From Oscillospiraceae bacterium (lineage in GTDB: Bacteria > Bacillota > Clostridia > Oscillospirales > Ruminococcaceae), in the NCBI GenBank assembly GCA_009780025.1, contig WRAV01000004.1:26166-90165 (forward strand): a DNA stretch of 64,000 nt. The letters are read 5' to 3'. The position numbers and the translations under genes were made by a program. Of this stretch, positions 1 through 7,660 are shown one piece after another. A model generated the notes under the pieces. That model was not told the origin of the DNA. It saw only the letters and a list, made by a program, of their open reading frames with translations, and made no database searches. Positions within the stretch are counted from its first letter, which is position 1. Every line of letters starts with the position of its first letter.

Positions 1-653
1 TCGCAGACCACGTGCTCCAACATGGACACGCCAAGCCTCACTGTCTCCTTCATTTGCTCGATAGTGTAGCTCAGTATTGGCGAGGTCGGATGCGTCAGCA
101 CTATTTTTTTAACTCCGCGCTTTTTAGCCTCTTCAATCACAGCCATCGCTTCCTGGGGAGACACGTGCCCGGTAGCCAACGAAATATCCGCCTCGGCAAT
201 AATATCAATAATTTCAAGGAGTTCGTCTTTAATGCGTCCGTCTGCGCCAAGCAGGCCGATCCCCGCAGGTCCGCGTTTGAGCTGTTTGGCAAACTGCGCA
301 GCACTGTTCGCTGCCTTGAGCATAGCAAATTCGGAGTGAATAGTAGGCATCCAAACCTGCTTTGCACCCATCTGCACCGCGACACGCACCGCCTCTGGGT
401 TGAGGCCGCCTACAGGGTGGTTGAGCGCAAGTCCCCCGTACATTGAAAACCCGGTGACATAAGTAGCCACTGTCGCGCGTCCCGCCGTGCCTTCTGTGTG
501 GCTTTTGAGCAGGACAGCCCGCATACCGGCCTCCTGCGCCTTACGCGCGACCTCAATGTCATTTAGCGGGCGGGGGAAAATATCCGGCCCACCGTGAACA
601 TGAATGTCAATCGCTCCCTTTAGCATTTCTTTCGCAAGTTCTCTGTTTCCCAT
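1..653 (-). CDS. DUF6282 family protein (metal-dependent hydrolase-like), truncated by window edge
   Basis: The minus strand is open from an ATG at 653 to the left edge, about 217 codons, so the C-terminus is missing. The translation starts MGNRELAKEMLKGAIDIHVH and contains HVHGGPD (about residue 18), LLKSHTEGT, ALNHPVGGLNPEAV and TGHVSPQEA, then TLTHP-like VLTHPTSP. This spread of His and Asp residues matches DUF6282, an amidohydrolase/PHP-like barrel family of unknown substrate. An AGGAG site lies about 7 bases before the ATG. Two promoter-like direct repeats lie just upstream. No function beyond likely metal-dependent hydrolysis can be given. Family call is fairly secure; the role is not. 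Confidence 0.8.
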   Translation of the reverse strand, partial: MGNRELAKEMLKGAIDIHVHGGPDIFPRPLNDIEVARKAQEAGMRAVLLKSHTEGTAGRATVATYVTGFSMYGGLALNHPVGGLNPEAVRVAVQMGAKQVWMPTIHSEFAMLKAANSAAQFAKQLKRGPAGIGLLGADGRIKDELLEIIDIIAEADISLATGHVSPQEAMAVIEEAKKRGVKKIVLTHPTSPILSYTIEQMKETVRLGVSMLEHVVC

Positions 654-1100
654 TTAAGCACTCCTTCCAGAAGGCGTATTCGCTAGTATCACTACAATAT
701 CCACCGAAATCAAGACGCCGTCTCACTAATGTGTATTTGATAATATTGCTACAATATCTCCCAAAAGTCAAGACGTTATCTTACTTTTGGAATAAATTTC
801 AAAATCCCGTTTATCTTTTGTTGTTAATGACAAGGCTAAGTTAGGTTATTATTTGATAAAGAGTATGCGTCTAAGGGTGACATTTTATATATCATGCGCA
901 TGATAATGGCATTTATCATGCTGTATCGCTCTTAAATTAATTGACCCCAGTCTATGGGAATTTAAACGTTTATAATTTCCAATTGACTTGAAGAAGATCA
1001 CTTATTTAGATACCCAAAATAAAACTTAGAAATATTTAACACAACTTTATCTGGGCATCCAAAAGCTTGAAAGCAAGCAACCCGCAACACAAAAAGCAAA
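654..1100. other. Non-coding AT-rich stretch with a perfect 16-bp palindrome
   Basis: I see no gene in this interval. Apart from the tandem promoter repeats near 685-775, the only clear structure is a perfect palindrome TATCATGCGCATGATA at 890-905, with its half TATCATGC repeated at 914-921. It could be a protein-binding site; nothing identifies the protein. Confidence 0.35.
685..775 (-). promoter_or_regulatory. Two tandem promoter-like direct repeats upstream of the DUF6282 gene
   Basis: On the minus strand the first unit reads TTGATT (713-708), 17 bases, GATACT (690-685). The second reads TTGACT (771-766), 17 bases, CAATAT (748-743). The units share the core GATATTGTAG inside the spacer (701-692 and 758-749) and CGTCTTGA upstream, about 57 bp apart. 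A repeated core between the -35 and -10 boxes is what an operator would look like; which regulator binds it is unknown. Confidence 0.5.
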
Positions 1101-1132
1101 AACACTCCTCAAGTAGACATACAAGGAGTGTT
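1101..1132 (-). terminator. Intrinsic terminator of the iclR-like gene
   Basis: AACACTCCT (1101-1109) pairs perfectly with AGGAGTGTT (1124-1132). On the minus strand the stem is followed by a T-rich run, and it lies about 20 bases after the stop codon of the IclR-family gene. Confidence 0.75.
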
Positions 1133-1152
1133 GATTTTTCAGCTGTTGCCAG

Positions 1153-1917
1153 CTATTCGAAATATCCGAATTTTTGACTAATGGCTGCAGAGGTATTTTT
1201 AAGGATAGGCAAAAACCCCGGAACCGTTTTTTCGTTGAGGCGAGCGTTGTTTGCGTTTATATGGAACGAGGCAATAATTTCGCCCGCGTGACCGCGAATT
1301 GGCATAGCCAAACAGCACATACCAATCTCGCACTCCTGATTATCAAAGGCGTACCCTTGTCTGGCTGTTAGCTGCAACTTTTCCCAAAGCTGGTCAAAAG
1401 TGGTGATTGAGTACTCTGTTCGCGGTTTCAGCTCTTCTCCGGCAACAACCAAACAAAGCTGTTCATATGTCAACTGGGACAATAAAAGTCTGCCCGCAGC
1501 CGAGAAGCAGGCCGAAATTGATGACCCCAGCCTTGAAGTGGGGATAATATATCGGTTGGACTGTATCTCGTCCAAAAACACGGCCTTAGTCCCGTCCAGG
1601 ACGCACATGTAAACCGATTCTCCCAACTTGTCCGATAACTTTTGAAGGTCGTCGTGAGCAATGTCGCGGATATTGAGGCTTTTCATAGCGGCACCAGCCA
1701 ACTGCAAAAAAACCATGCCAAGCCTATAATTACCAAGAGAATCGACTGTAAGGTACCCGCCTTGCTGCAAAGTATACAGAATCCGGTGGGCAGACGACTT
1801 AGGTATGTTAAGCTTATCGCTCAGTTCGCCTAGTGTATATGAAAATTCCTTTGATGTAAAGCAGTCTAAAACATTCATTGCCTTCATTATGGTTTGAATC
1901 GCGGGTGTTTCCGACAT
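1153..1917 (-). CDS. IclR-family transcriptional regulator
   Basis: A 254-residue IclR-family protein: an N-terminal winged helix-turn-helix (about residues 8-65, including LGELSDKLNIPKSSAHRIL) followed by the C-terminal effector-binding domain (about 80-250, with DNQECEIGMCCLAMPI, which carries the family's conserved Cys region). ATG 1917 was chosen because GAGGAGG lies 9 bases upstream; an in-frame TTG at 1935 overlaps that ribosome site and is less likely. It is divergent from the DUF1445 gene, so it probably controls that gene, the downstream DUF6282 gene, or both. The ligand is unknown; IclR proteins commonly sense small organic acids. Confidence 0.88.
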   Translation of the reverse strand: MSETPAIQTIMKAMNVLDCFTSKEFSYTLGELSDKLNIPKSSAHRILYTLQQGGYLTVDSLGNYRLGMVFLQLAGAAMKSLNIRDIAHDDLQKLSDKLGESVYMCVLDGTKAVFLDEIQSNRYIIPTSRLGSSISACFSAAGRLLLSQLTYEQLCLVVAGEELKPRTEYSITTFDQLWEKLQLTARQGYAFDNQECEIGMCCLAMPIRGHAGEIIASFHINANNARLNEKTVPGFLPILKNTSAAISQKFGYFE

Positions 1918-1956
1918 GCCTGAAAGCCTCCTCAACAGTCATACAAAACGTGCCTC

Positions 1957-1985
1957 ATTGTAGCATTATATAGAACGGATTGCAA
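1957..1985 (-). promoter_or_regulatory. Promoter of the iclR-like gene
   Basis: On the minus strand TTGCAA (1985-1980), a 17-base spacer and TACAAT (1962-1957) lie about 40 bases before the chosen ATG. It is a good match to a housekeeping sigma promoter. Confidence 0.6.
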
Positions 1986-2111
1986 GTCATTTTGCATATG
2001 CGCAAAGCTCCGACCTGCTTTGCAAGCCGGTGACTGCGCGTTTAGTCCGAGAGTGTAGCATTAAGAATATTTCACGGTGACAGAGCCGGGATGCCCTAAC
2101 ATGGATGGTCA

Positions 2112-2140
2112 TTGACATAGCCATCCCCGACGTGTATAGT
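2112..2140 (+). promoter_or_regulatory. Promoter of the DUF1445 gene
   Basis: TTGACA (2112-2117), 17-base spacer, TATAGT (2135-2140), about 44 bases before the ATG at 2184. It lies in the divergent region shared with the IclR-family gene. Confidence 0.65.
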
Positions 2141-2183
2141 CAAGTAAACGGTTGCAGCTTCTACTTTTAAAGGGAGTGGTATT

Positions 2184-3002
2184 ATGGCAAACTATGATGT
2201 TTCTAAGTATGTAAATATGAAGCCCAGCGAAGTGCGGGCGTTGATCAGAAGCGGCAAGGTCAAGCTTCCCACCGCAGGCATGTGCGCAGGATATGCACAG
2301 GCCAATTTGACGATTCTTCCCGCTGAGTATGCCGCCGATTTTAAGGAGTACGCCAATAGCAATCCCTTTCCTGTTCCTATTCTTGAAATTGTAGACGGCT
2401 CGCCCCTCACCAGACTTATGGCCAAAGACGGCAACGTACTCACCGACATTCCCGAATACTTCATATACCGTGACGGTGCGTTTTCACAGCGTGTCTATGA
2501 CACCACGGAATTTTGGCAAGACGGATATGTCGGTTTTCTGATCGGGTGCAGCTTCTCATTCGAAGAGGCGCTGATGACTGCAGGTATCGAAATGCGCCAC
2601 ATAGCCACCGGGCGAATTGTACCTATGTATAAAACCAACATAATGACCCAAAAGCGCGGCCCGTTCGAAGGCCCTATGGTGGTCAGTATGCGACCAATGT
2701 CGCCGGAACACGCCAAAATTGCATGCGAAATCACCGCAGCTATGCCAAACGTGCACGGAGCACCGATACATATTGGAGACGCGTCAGAAATAGGAATATC
2801 GGACATTTCAAAGCCCGACTATGGCGAAGCGGTAGAGATTCGCGAAGGAGAAGTAACAGTGTTTTGGCCTTGCGGTGTAACACCCCAGGTAGCAATAAAC
2901 AACGCTAAGCTTCCAATTGCCATAACCCATTCACCGGGGCATATGTTTATCACCGACATACTTAACACCAAGATCAACGCCCTCCTTGAGGCACAGAAGT
3001 AA
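2184..3002 (+). CDS. DUF1445 family protein (putative hydro-lyase / D-glutamate cyclase-like)
   Basis: A 272-residue protein, about the usual length of the DUF1445 (YcsI/UPF0317) family. It shows the family's N-terminal MCAGYAQANLTILP, the central FLIGCSFSFEEAL with a Cys, GPMVVSMRPM and the C-terminal TVFWPCGVTPQVA and ITHSPGHMFITD. Family members are annotated as putative hydro-lyases, and mammalian homologues contain a D-glutamate cyclase domain, so amino-acid or 5-oxoproline chemistry is possible but not shown here. A GGGAG site precedes the ATG. It is transcribed divergently from an IclR regulator, which suggests inducible catabolic use. Confidence 0.85.
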   Translation: MANYDVSKYVNMKPSEVRALIRSGKVKLPTAGMCAGYAQANLTILPAEYAADFKEYANSNPFPVPILEIVDGSPLTRLMAKDGNVLTDIPEYFIYRDGAFSQRVYDTTEFWQDGYVGFLIGCSFSFEEALMTAGIEMRHIATGRIVPMYKTNIMTQKRGPFEGPMVVSMRPMSPEHAKIACEITAAMPNVHGAPIHIGDASEIGISDISKPDYGEAVEIREGEVTVFWPCGVTPQVAINNAKLPIAITHSPGHMFITDILNTKINALLEAQK

Positions 3003-3054
3003 TAATCTGTACAACACGCAAAATCTATGATAGTATATAGTTGCAATCACTCAA

Positions 3055-3099
3055 GAGAAGCCGTAAGGCCGATAGCCCTTTTCTGGCCTTCGCCTTCTC
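3055..3099 (+). other. Stem-loop between the DUF1445 and HEPN genes
   Basis: GAGAAG (3055-3060) pairs with CTTCTC (3094-3099), and AAGGCC (3065-3070) with GGCCTT (3085-3090). No T-run follows, so it may be a processing or mRNA-stability structure rather than a terminator. Confidence 0.4.
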
Positions 3100-3133
3100 G
3101 CTTCTTACATAACTAACAAAGGGGGCGTCTTAG

Positions 3134-3640
3134 ATGACGACTTGGTTTGACAACGCACAGGCGGACTACCACTGCGCGAGTCTTTTGTGCGGCGCGGCAG
3201 AGAAAAATTCTGTCTACCTGGCCGGAGCCGGCCGCGCAACACAGCAGGCTATCGAAAAGCTGCTAAAGGCAATCATTCAGCAGAAGGGCCAAGTAATCGC
3301 ACGCAAGTTGGCCACAAACGACATATCAGTGCTGGTAAAGGAATGCGCTAAACAAGGCGTCGAAGCGCCGGAAATCCTTAAGCAGATGAGCAAGCAGATC
3401 ACCGACTGGTACATCGAGGCCACCTACCCGGGTCTGGGCAAGTACGGCAATGTCGAGCAGATTACTGTGGCTATCAAGATGTATGAGCAGCTGCAGGAAA
3501 TGTTTTTAGAGATGATAAACAAAACCCCCGAGTGTCTGGTGCACTGCCCGTACTACACAAGCAGTGTCTGGGGTTGCTCGCTTAAAGTAACCCGGCACGA
3601 CAAAGACTGCAAGTACCCTATCCCCAAGGAGTGCTGCTAG
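3134..3640 (+). CDS. HEPN domain-containing protein with Cys-rich tail
   Basis: A 168-residue, mostly helical protein. The segment RATQQAIEKLLKAIIQQKG (about residues 36-54) and the helices around ITDWYIEATYPGLG fit the HEPN fold, a small helical domain found in toxins, nucleotidyltransferase partners and RNA-associated proteins. The catalytic Rx4-6H motif of RNase-type HEPN proteins is not visible, so a non-catalytic role is likelier. The last 35 residues carry six cysteines (CLVHC, GCSL, KDCKY, ECC), unusual for the family and suggestive of metal binding or disulfides. The next gene starts 5 bases after its TAG stop. No minimal nucleotidyltransferase partner is adjacent. Confidence 0.7.
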   Translation: MTTWFDNAQADYHCASLLCGAAEKNSVYLAGAGRATQQAIEKLLKAIIQQKGQVIARKLATNDISVLVKECAKQGVEAPEILKQMSKQITDWYIEATYPGLGKYGNVEQITVAIKMYEQLQEMFLEMINKTPECLVHCPYYTSSVWGCSLKVTRHDKDCKYPIPKECC

Positions 3641-3645
3641 GCTAG

Positions 3646-4476
3646 ATGCGCAAAAGAAAATCATCGTTGAGAAGAATTGTCAGCGCCATCTTTGCCGTCG
3701 GCGTTGTTGTTGCACTTATACATATCGTCCACGCCCTCACCCTTGACCGGATAATCGAGTACCGGGAAGTGGACTTTTCCTCCCCAGGCATCTCTGCCGA
3801 AATGGACGGCTACCGAATAGCCCTTATCACCGACACCCACGACATTTCAGAGGAACGGCTGGGTGCGGTTGTGATGGAGCTTAACGAGCGGCGGATTGAC
3901 CTGCTGCTGTTGGGTGGCGACTACAGCAGCAGAAGCTTCGACATTCTCCGCACAACAATGGAGATGCTCTCAGAAGTGCAGACCACTGATGGAGCCTTTG
4001 GTGTAGCCGGCAACCACGACACCTTGTTTGATCTGTACCCGACTATGGAAGCCAATGGAATCACGCCTCTTTCCAACAGCGGGCTGCACCCCCGCGAGGG
4101 CTTTTTTCTTGCCGGCGTGCAAGATTTGCAGACCGGTCGCCCCGATGTTTCCCGGGCAACATCCGGAGCAATGCATGGCGACTTCGTGCTTCTCCTTTCC
4201 CACAATCCGGAGATCGGTATGCGCCAGGACACCACCGGCGTTGATTTGATTCTCAGCGGGCACACCCACGGAGGGCAGGTAACATTCTTCGGCCTCTGGG
4301 CACCCGCGCTCGCTCCGCGCTTCGGCATCACAAGATACGGGCAGCGCTTTATGTCCGGCTGGGCCTACTCTCGGGACGGCACACCCGTGTTTGTGAGCAA
4401 CGGCACCGGGGAGTATTTCCCCAGAGTGTTCGCGCGGCCGCAGGTGGTTTTGATAACGCTACGGCATGAGCCGTAA
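3646..4476 (+). CDS. Membrane-anchored metallophosphoesterase (YaeI-like)
   Basis: A 276-residue protein with one N-terminal membrane segment (about residues 9-30), then a calcineurin-like phosphoesterase domain facing outside the membrane. Metal-site motifs are visible in order: LITDTHD (about 60), LLLGGDY (about 87), GNHDTLF (about 122), LLSHNPE and LSGHTHGGQ (about 205), then TPVFVSNGTGEYF. The second acidic residue of the usual GDxxD is not obvious (GDYSSRS). Relatives such as YaeI act on phosphodiesters, including lipid-linked ones; the substrate here is unknown. It follows the HEPN gene with a 5-bp gap and ends at a strong terminator, so the two are probably co-transcribed. Confidence 0.85.
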   Translation: MRKRKSSLRRIVSAIFAVGVVVALIHIVHALTLDRIIEYREVDFSSPGISAEMDGYRIALITDTHDISEERLGAVVMELNERRIDLLLLGGDYSSRSFDILRTTMEMLSEVQTTDGAFGVAGNHDTLFDLYPTMEANGITPLSNSGLHPREGFFLAGVQDLQTGRPDVSRATSGAMHGDFVLLLSHNPEIGMRQDTTGVDLILSGHTHGGQVTFFGLWAPALAPRFGITRYGQRFMSGWAYSRDGTPVFVSNGTGEYFPRVFARPQVVLITLRHEP

Positions 4477-4500
4477 GGGTGGTAACTGTTAGACTAAATA

Positions 4501-4526
4501 GGCGTCTTCACATAGGTGAAGACGCC
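4501..4526 (+). terminator. Intrinsic terminator after the metallophosphoesterase gene
   Basis: Perfect 11-bp stem GGCGTCTTCAC (4501-4511) with GTGAAGACGCC (4516-4526), loop ATAG, followed by TTCTTTT. Confidence 0.85.
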
Positions 4527-4552
4527 TTCTTTTGCCTATCGGTATTCCGCAG

Positions 4553-4640
4553 ACGGTCGGGCATGGAAGCCCGACCCTACGAAGCAATACCATAAATTAG
4601 GAGTTGCAGAGGCGGGGTTCCATCCCCGCCCGCCAGACAC
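4553..4640. repeat. Pair of REP-like palindromes
   Basis: Two hairpins: GGTCGGGC (4555-4562) with GCCCGACC (4569-4576) followed by CTACGA, and GGCGGGG (4611-4617) with CCCCGCC (4624-4630). They resemble the other G-rich/C-rich palindromes ending in CCCTAC found in several intergenic gaps of this window. Confidence 0.6.
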
Positions 4641-4657
4641 AACTACTTTATCAATTA

Positions 4658-4699
4658 AAGCTAAAGGCATCTTCACACGTGCGAAGATGCCTTTAGCTT
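4658..4699 (-). terminator. Terminator downstream of ppdK
   Basis: Perfect 17-bp stem from 4658-4674 and 4683-4699 (core AAGGCATCTTC with GAAGATGCCTT). It lies 15 bases past the ppdK stop. Its TCTTCAC core resembles the terminator at 4501-4526. Confidence 0.75.
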
Positions 4700-4714
4700 G
4701 GTTATACCTCGTGC

Positions 4715-7351
4715 TTATTTCCTCGGGAACTTCAGCGCTGCCTGTGCCGCTGCCAAACGGGCAATCGGAACCCGGAAAGGCGAGCAAGAAACGTAATCCA
4801 AGCCTGCCTTGTGGAAAAACTCGACCGAACTGGGATCACCGCCGTGCTCGCCGCAAATGCCTACTTTTAGGCCGCTCTTGGCACCCCGACCAAGCTTGAC
4901 AGCAGTCTCAATCAGGCTGCCCACACCAACTTGATCCAGGCGGGCAAAGGGATCGGATTCGTAAATCTTCTTGTCGTAGTAGTGGCCCAGGAAGTTGCCG
5001 GCGTCATCCCGGCTGAATCCAAATGTCATCTGGGTGAGGTCGTTGGTGCCAAAGCTGAAGAAGTCGGCATTGGCCGCAACCGCGTCAGCAGTTACGCAGG
5101 CACGGGGGATTTCCATCATGGTGCCTACCAGGTAGTCGAGCTTAACGCCGCTGGCAGCTATAATCTCGTCAGCCACCTTGACTACGATGTCCCGGACAAA
5201 CGCGAGCTCTTCGGCCTCGCCGATAAGCGGAATCATAATCTCAGGAAGCATCTTCCATTCGGGGTGCTTCTTCTGCACGTTGATCGCCGCTTCAATTACC
5301 GCACGAGTTTGCATCTCTGCGATCTCGGGATAAGCTACAGTCAGACGGCAGCCCCTAAAGCCCATCATCGGGTTGAACTCGTGCAGGGAGGTGATAACTT
5401 CTTTAATGCGGTCAGCGGATATATTCATCTGCTTTGCCAGCTGTTGGATGTCCGCATCCTCAGTTGGCAAAAACTCATGCAGAGGCGGGTCGAGGTAGCG
5501 GATAGTTACCGGGCGACCCTCCATGGCCTCGTAGATACCTTCAAAATCACCGCGCTGTACGGGCAGCAACTTGTCGAGGGCGGCTCTACGCTACTCTTCG
5601 GTGGTAGAGAGAATCATCTCGCGCATGTCGCGTATACGATCGGACTCGAAGAACATGTGCTCGGTGCGGCAAAGGCCAATGCCCTCGGCACCGAACTCGA
5701 CAGCCTTTTTGGAATCGCGGGGAGTGTCGGCGTTGGTGCGTATTTTAAGCTGGCGCACACTGTCTGCCCAACCCATAAGGGTGCCGAAATCGCCGCCGAT
5801 TTGCGCTTCTACTGTTGGCAGCTTTTCAGCGTAGATGTTGCCTGTAGAGCCATCCAGGGAGATATAGTCGCCTTCCTTGATGGTCTTGCCGCCAAGTGTG
5901 AACTTCTTGCCCTTCTCATCTATTGTGATTTCGCCGCAGCCGGCTACGCAGCAGCGACCCATTCCGCGGGCCACAACAGCGGCGTGGGAGGTCATTCCGC
6001 CACGCACAGTGAGAATACCTGCCGCAGCGTCCATGCCTTCAATATCTTCCGGCGAAGTCTCAAGGCGGGTGAGTATGACAGTCTCGCCCTTCTCATGCCA
6101 GGCAACAGCGTCCTCTGCGTTAAAGACAACTTTTCCGCAAGCAGCACCGGGGGAAGCCGGCAGGCCAGCACCGATCGGCGCAGCCGCTTTGAGCGCCTTG
6201 CCCTCAAATTGCGGATGAAGAAGTGCATCAAGAGTACCGGGGTCAACCATGGCCACAGCTTCTTCTTTGGTTATGAGCTTCTCATCCACTAGGTCACAGG
6301 CTACCTTGAGGGCAGCTGCCGCGGTGCGCTTGCCATTACGGGTCTGGAGCATATAGAGCTTGCCGCGCTCGATGGTAAACTCCATGTCCTGCATATCTTT
6401 GTAGTGGTTCTCGAGCTTTTTAGCGGTGTCGGCAAACTGTTTGTAGACCGCTGGCATAACTTTCTCAAGGGTCGCGATTTGCTCAGGAGTACGTATACCG
6501 GCCACAACGTCTTCACCTTGAGCGTTGATTAGATACTCACCGTACAGCTTATTCTCGCCGGTGGAGGGGTTGCGGGAGAACGCCACACCGGTGCCGCAGT
6601 CGTCGCCCATGTTGCCGAAGACCATCTCCTGGACGTTTACTGCTGTGCCCCAAGAATAAGGGATGTTGTGCATCCGGCGGTAGACATTGGCGCGGGGGTT
6701 GTCCCACGAGCGGAAGACGGCAGTGACAGATTCAATCAGCTGGTCTTTGGGGTCATTGGGGAAGTCGAAGCCTTTTTGCTCCTTAAAGTAGGCCTTAAAG
6801 CGCACCACCATCTCTTTAAAATCCTCGGCGGTAAAGTCGCTGTCCAGCTTTATCCCCTTCTCGTCCTTCATCGCGTCTATAACGTGCTCAAACTGTTTTT
6901 TAGATACGTCCATAACGACGTCGGAGTACATCTGGATAAAGCGGCGGTAGCTGTCGTATGCAAAACGGGGGTTGCCGGTAAGCGCCGCAAAGCCCTCTAC
7001 AACCTGGTCGTTGAGGCCGAGGTTGAGGATTGTGTCCATCATACCGGGCATAGACGCGCGCGAACCCGAGCGCACCGAGACAAGCAGCGGATTTTTGACG
7101 TCGCCAAACTTCTTGCCGGAAATTTTCTCAAGCTGGGCCATCCCCGCAAAGATTTCCTGCTCAATTTTGGAATCAATCTTCTTGCCATCGTCGTAGTAGC
7201 GGTTGCAAGCTTCGGTCGTGACGGTAAAACCCTGAGGAACAGGCATTCCCAGCCCTATCATTTCTGCCAGGTTGGCGCCTTTGCCACCCAGCAGGTTTTT
7301 CATCGAGGCGTCCCCCTCGGAAAAGAGATATACGTACTTGTTTGCTGCCAT
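4715..7351 (-). pseudogene. ppdK: Pyruvate, phosphate dikinase, interrupted by one in-frame amber codon
   Basis: PPDK converts pyruvate, ATP and phosphate to PEP, AMP and PPi in the cytosol and is common in anaerobes. The reading frame from ATG 7351 to 4715 would give 878 residues, close to the usual 870-880, except that codon 587 is TAG (5593-5591). Before it are the ATP-grasp domain (RSGSRASMPGMMDT) and the phosphohistidine domain (GGMTSHAAVVARGMGRCCV, about residue 450). After it, still in frame, are LDPPLHEFLPTE and the PEP-binding barrel with the catalytic Cys loop VGICGEHGGDPSSVEF. There is no frameshift and both halves look conserved. The TAG falls in the linker STTEE-stop-RRAALDKLLP. 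It could be a recent null mutation, a read-through site or a sequence error. The N-terminal part alone is 586 residues. Confidence 0.85.
5591..5593 (-). other. In-frame UAG codon within ppdK
   Basis: Minus-strand codons read ACC ACC GAA GAG TAG CGT AGA GCC GCC. Homologues usually have Glu or Gln near this point (TEEERR or TEEQRR), so one C-to-T or G-to-T change would give the TAG. TAG serves as the normal stop of many genes here (3640, 18391, 19597, 22286, 23682), which argues against genome-wide reassignment. Confidence 0.85.
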
Positions 7352-7587
7352 TAAGTTTTCCCTCCTGAATTCTCTGTTTTCCTGCGCAGGTTATGCCGCA
7401 GCCTAACTTCGCTCGGCTTTGGCTGGGGCCCTACGTAGATGCACCCCACAATATACCTATTTTCGCATTATTTACCGCAGTCGCTCTTTAGTATATCACA
7501 TTCCCCAATAAGTTATCTAGCCATACGGGTAATTTTAAAAAATCTATTAATAGTTCTACGCTTTGGCCAAAAATACCCTTTTTGCCC

Positions 7588-7616
7588 TTGCATTACCGGT
7601 GAAAAATTGTCATAAT
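7588..7616 (+). promoter_or_regulatory. Promoter of glmU
   Basis: TTGCAT (7588-7593), 17-base spacer, CATAAT (7611-7616), about 45 bases before the chosen GTG start. The rest of the 7352-7660 gap shows no gene. Confidence 0.5.
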
Positions 7617-7660
7617 AGAGTAGAGAAATTATTATGTATTCGCACGGAAGGGGGCCGCGT

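Noticed and set aside
3134..4476. Toxin-antitoxin system
   Set aside because: The HEPN protein lacks the RNase motif, no MNT nucleotidyltransferase is adjacent, and the downstream protein is a membrane-anchored phosphoesterase.
5591..5593. Genome-wide reassignment of UAG (for example to Gln or pyrrolysine)
   Set aside because: UAG is the ordinary stop of several conserved genes here (HEPN, lepA, hemW, glnN, lytic transglycosylase) and RF1 is intact with a PxT motif, so a global recoding is not supported.
4931..6292. A 453-codon plus-strand open frame opposite ppdK
   Set aside because: It is antisense to a conserved enzyme, shows no family motif and no ribosome site, and is explained by codon bias of ppdK on the other strand. 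The same applies to 16589-17638 (opposite lepA), 48562-49617 (opposite the binding protein), 31313-32380 and 26912-27808.
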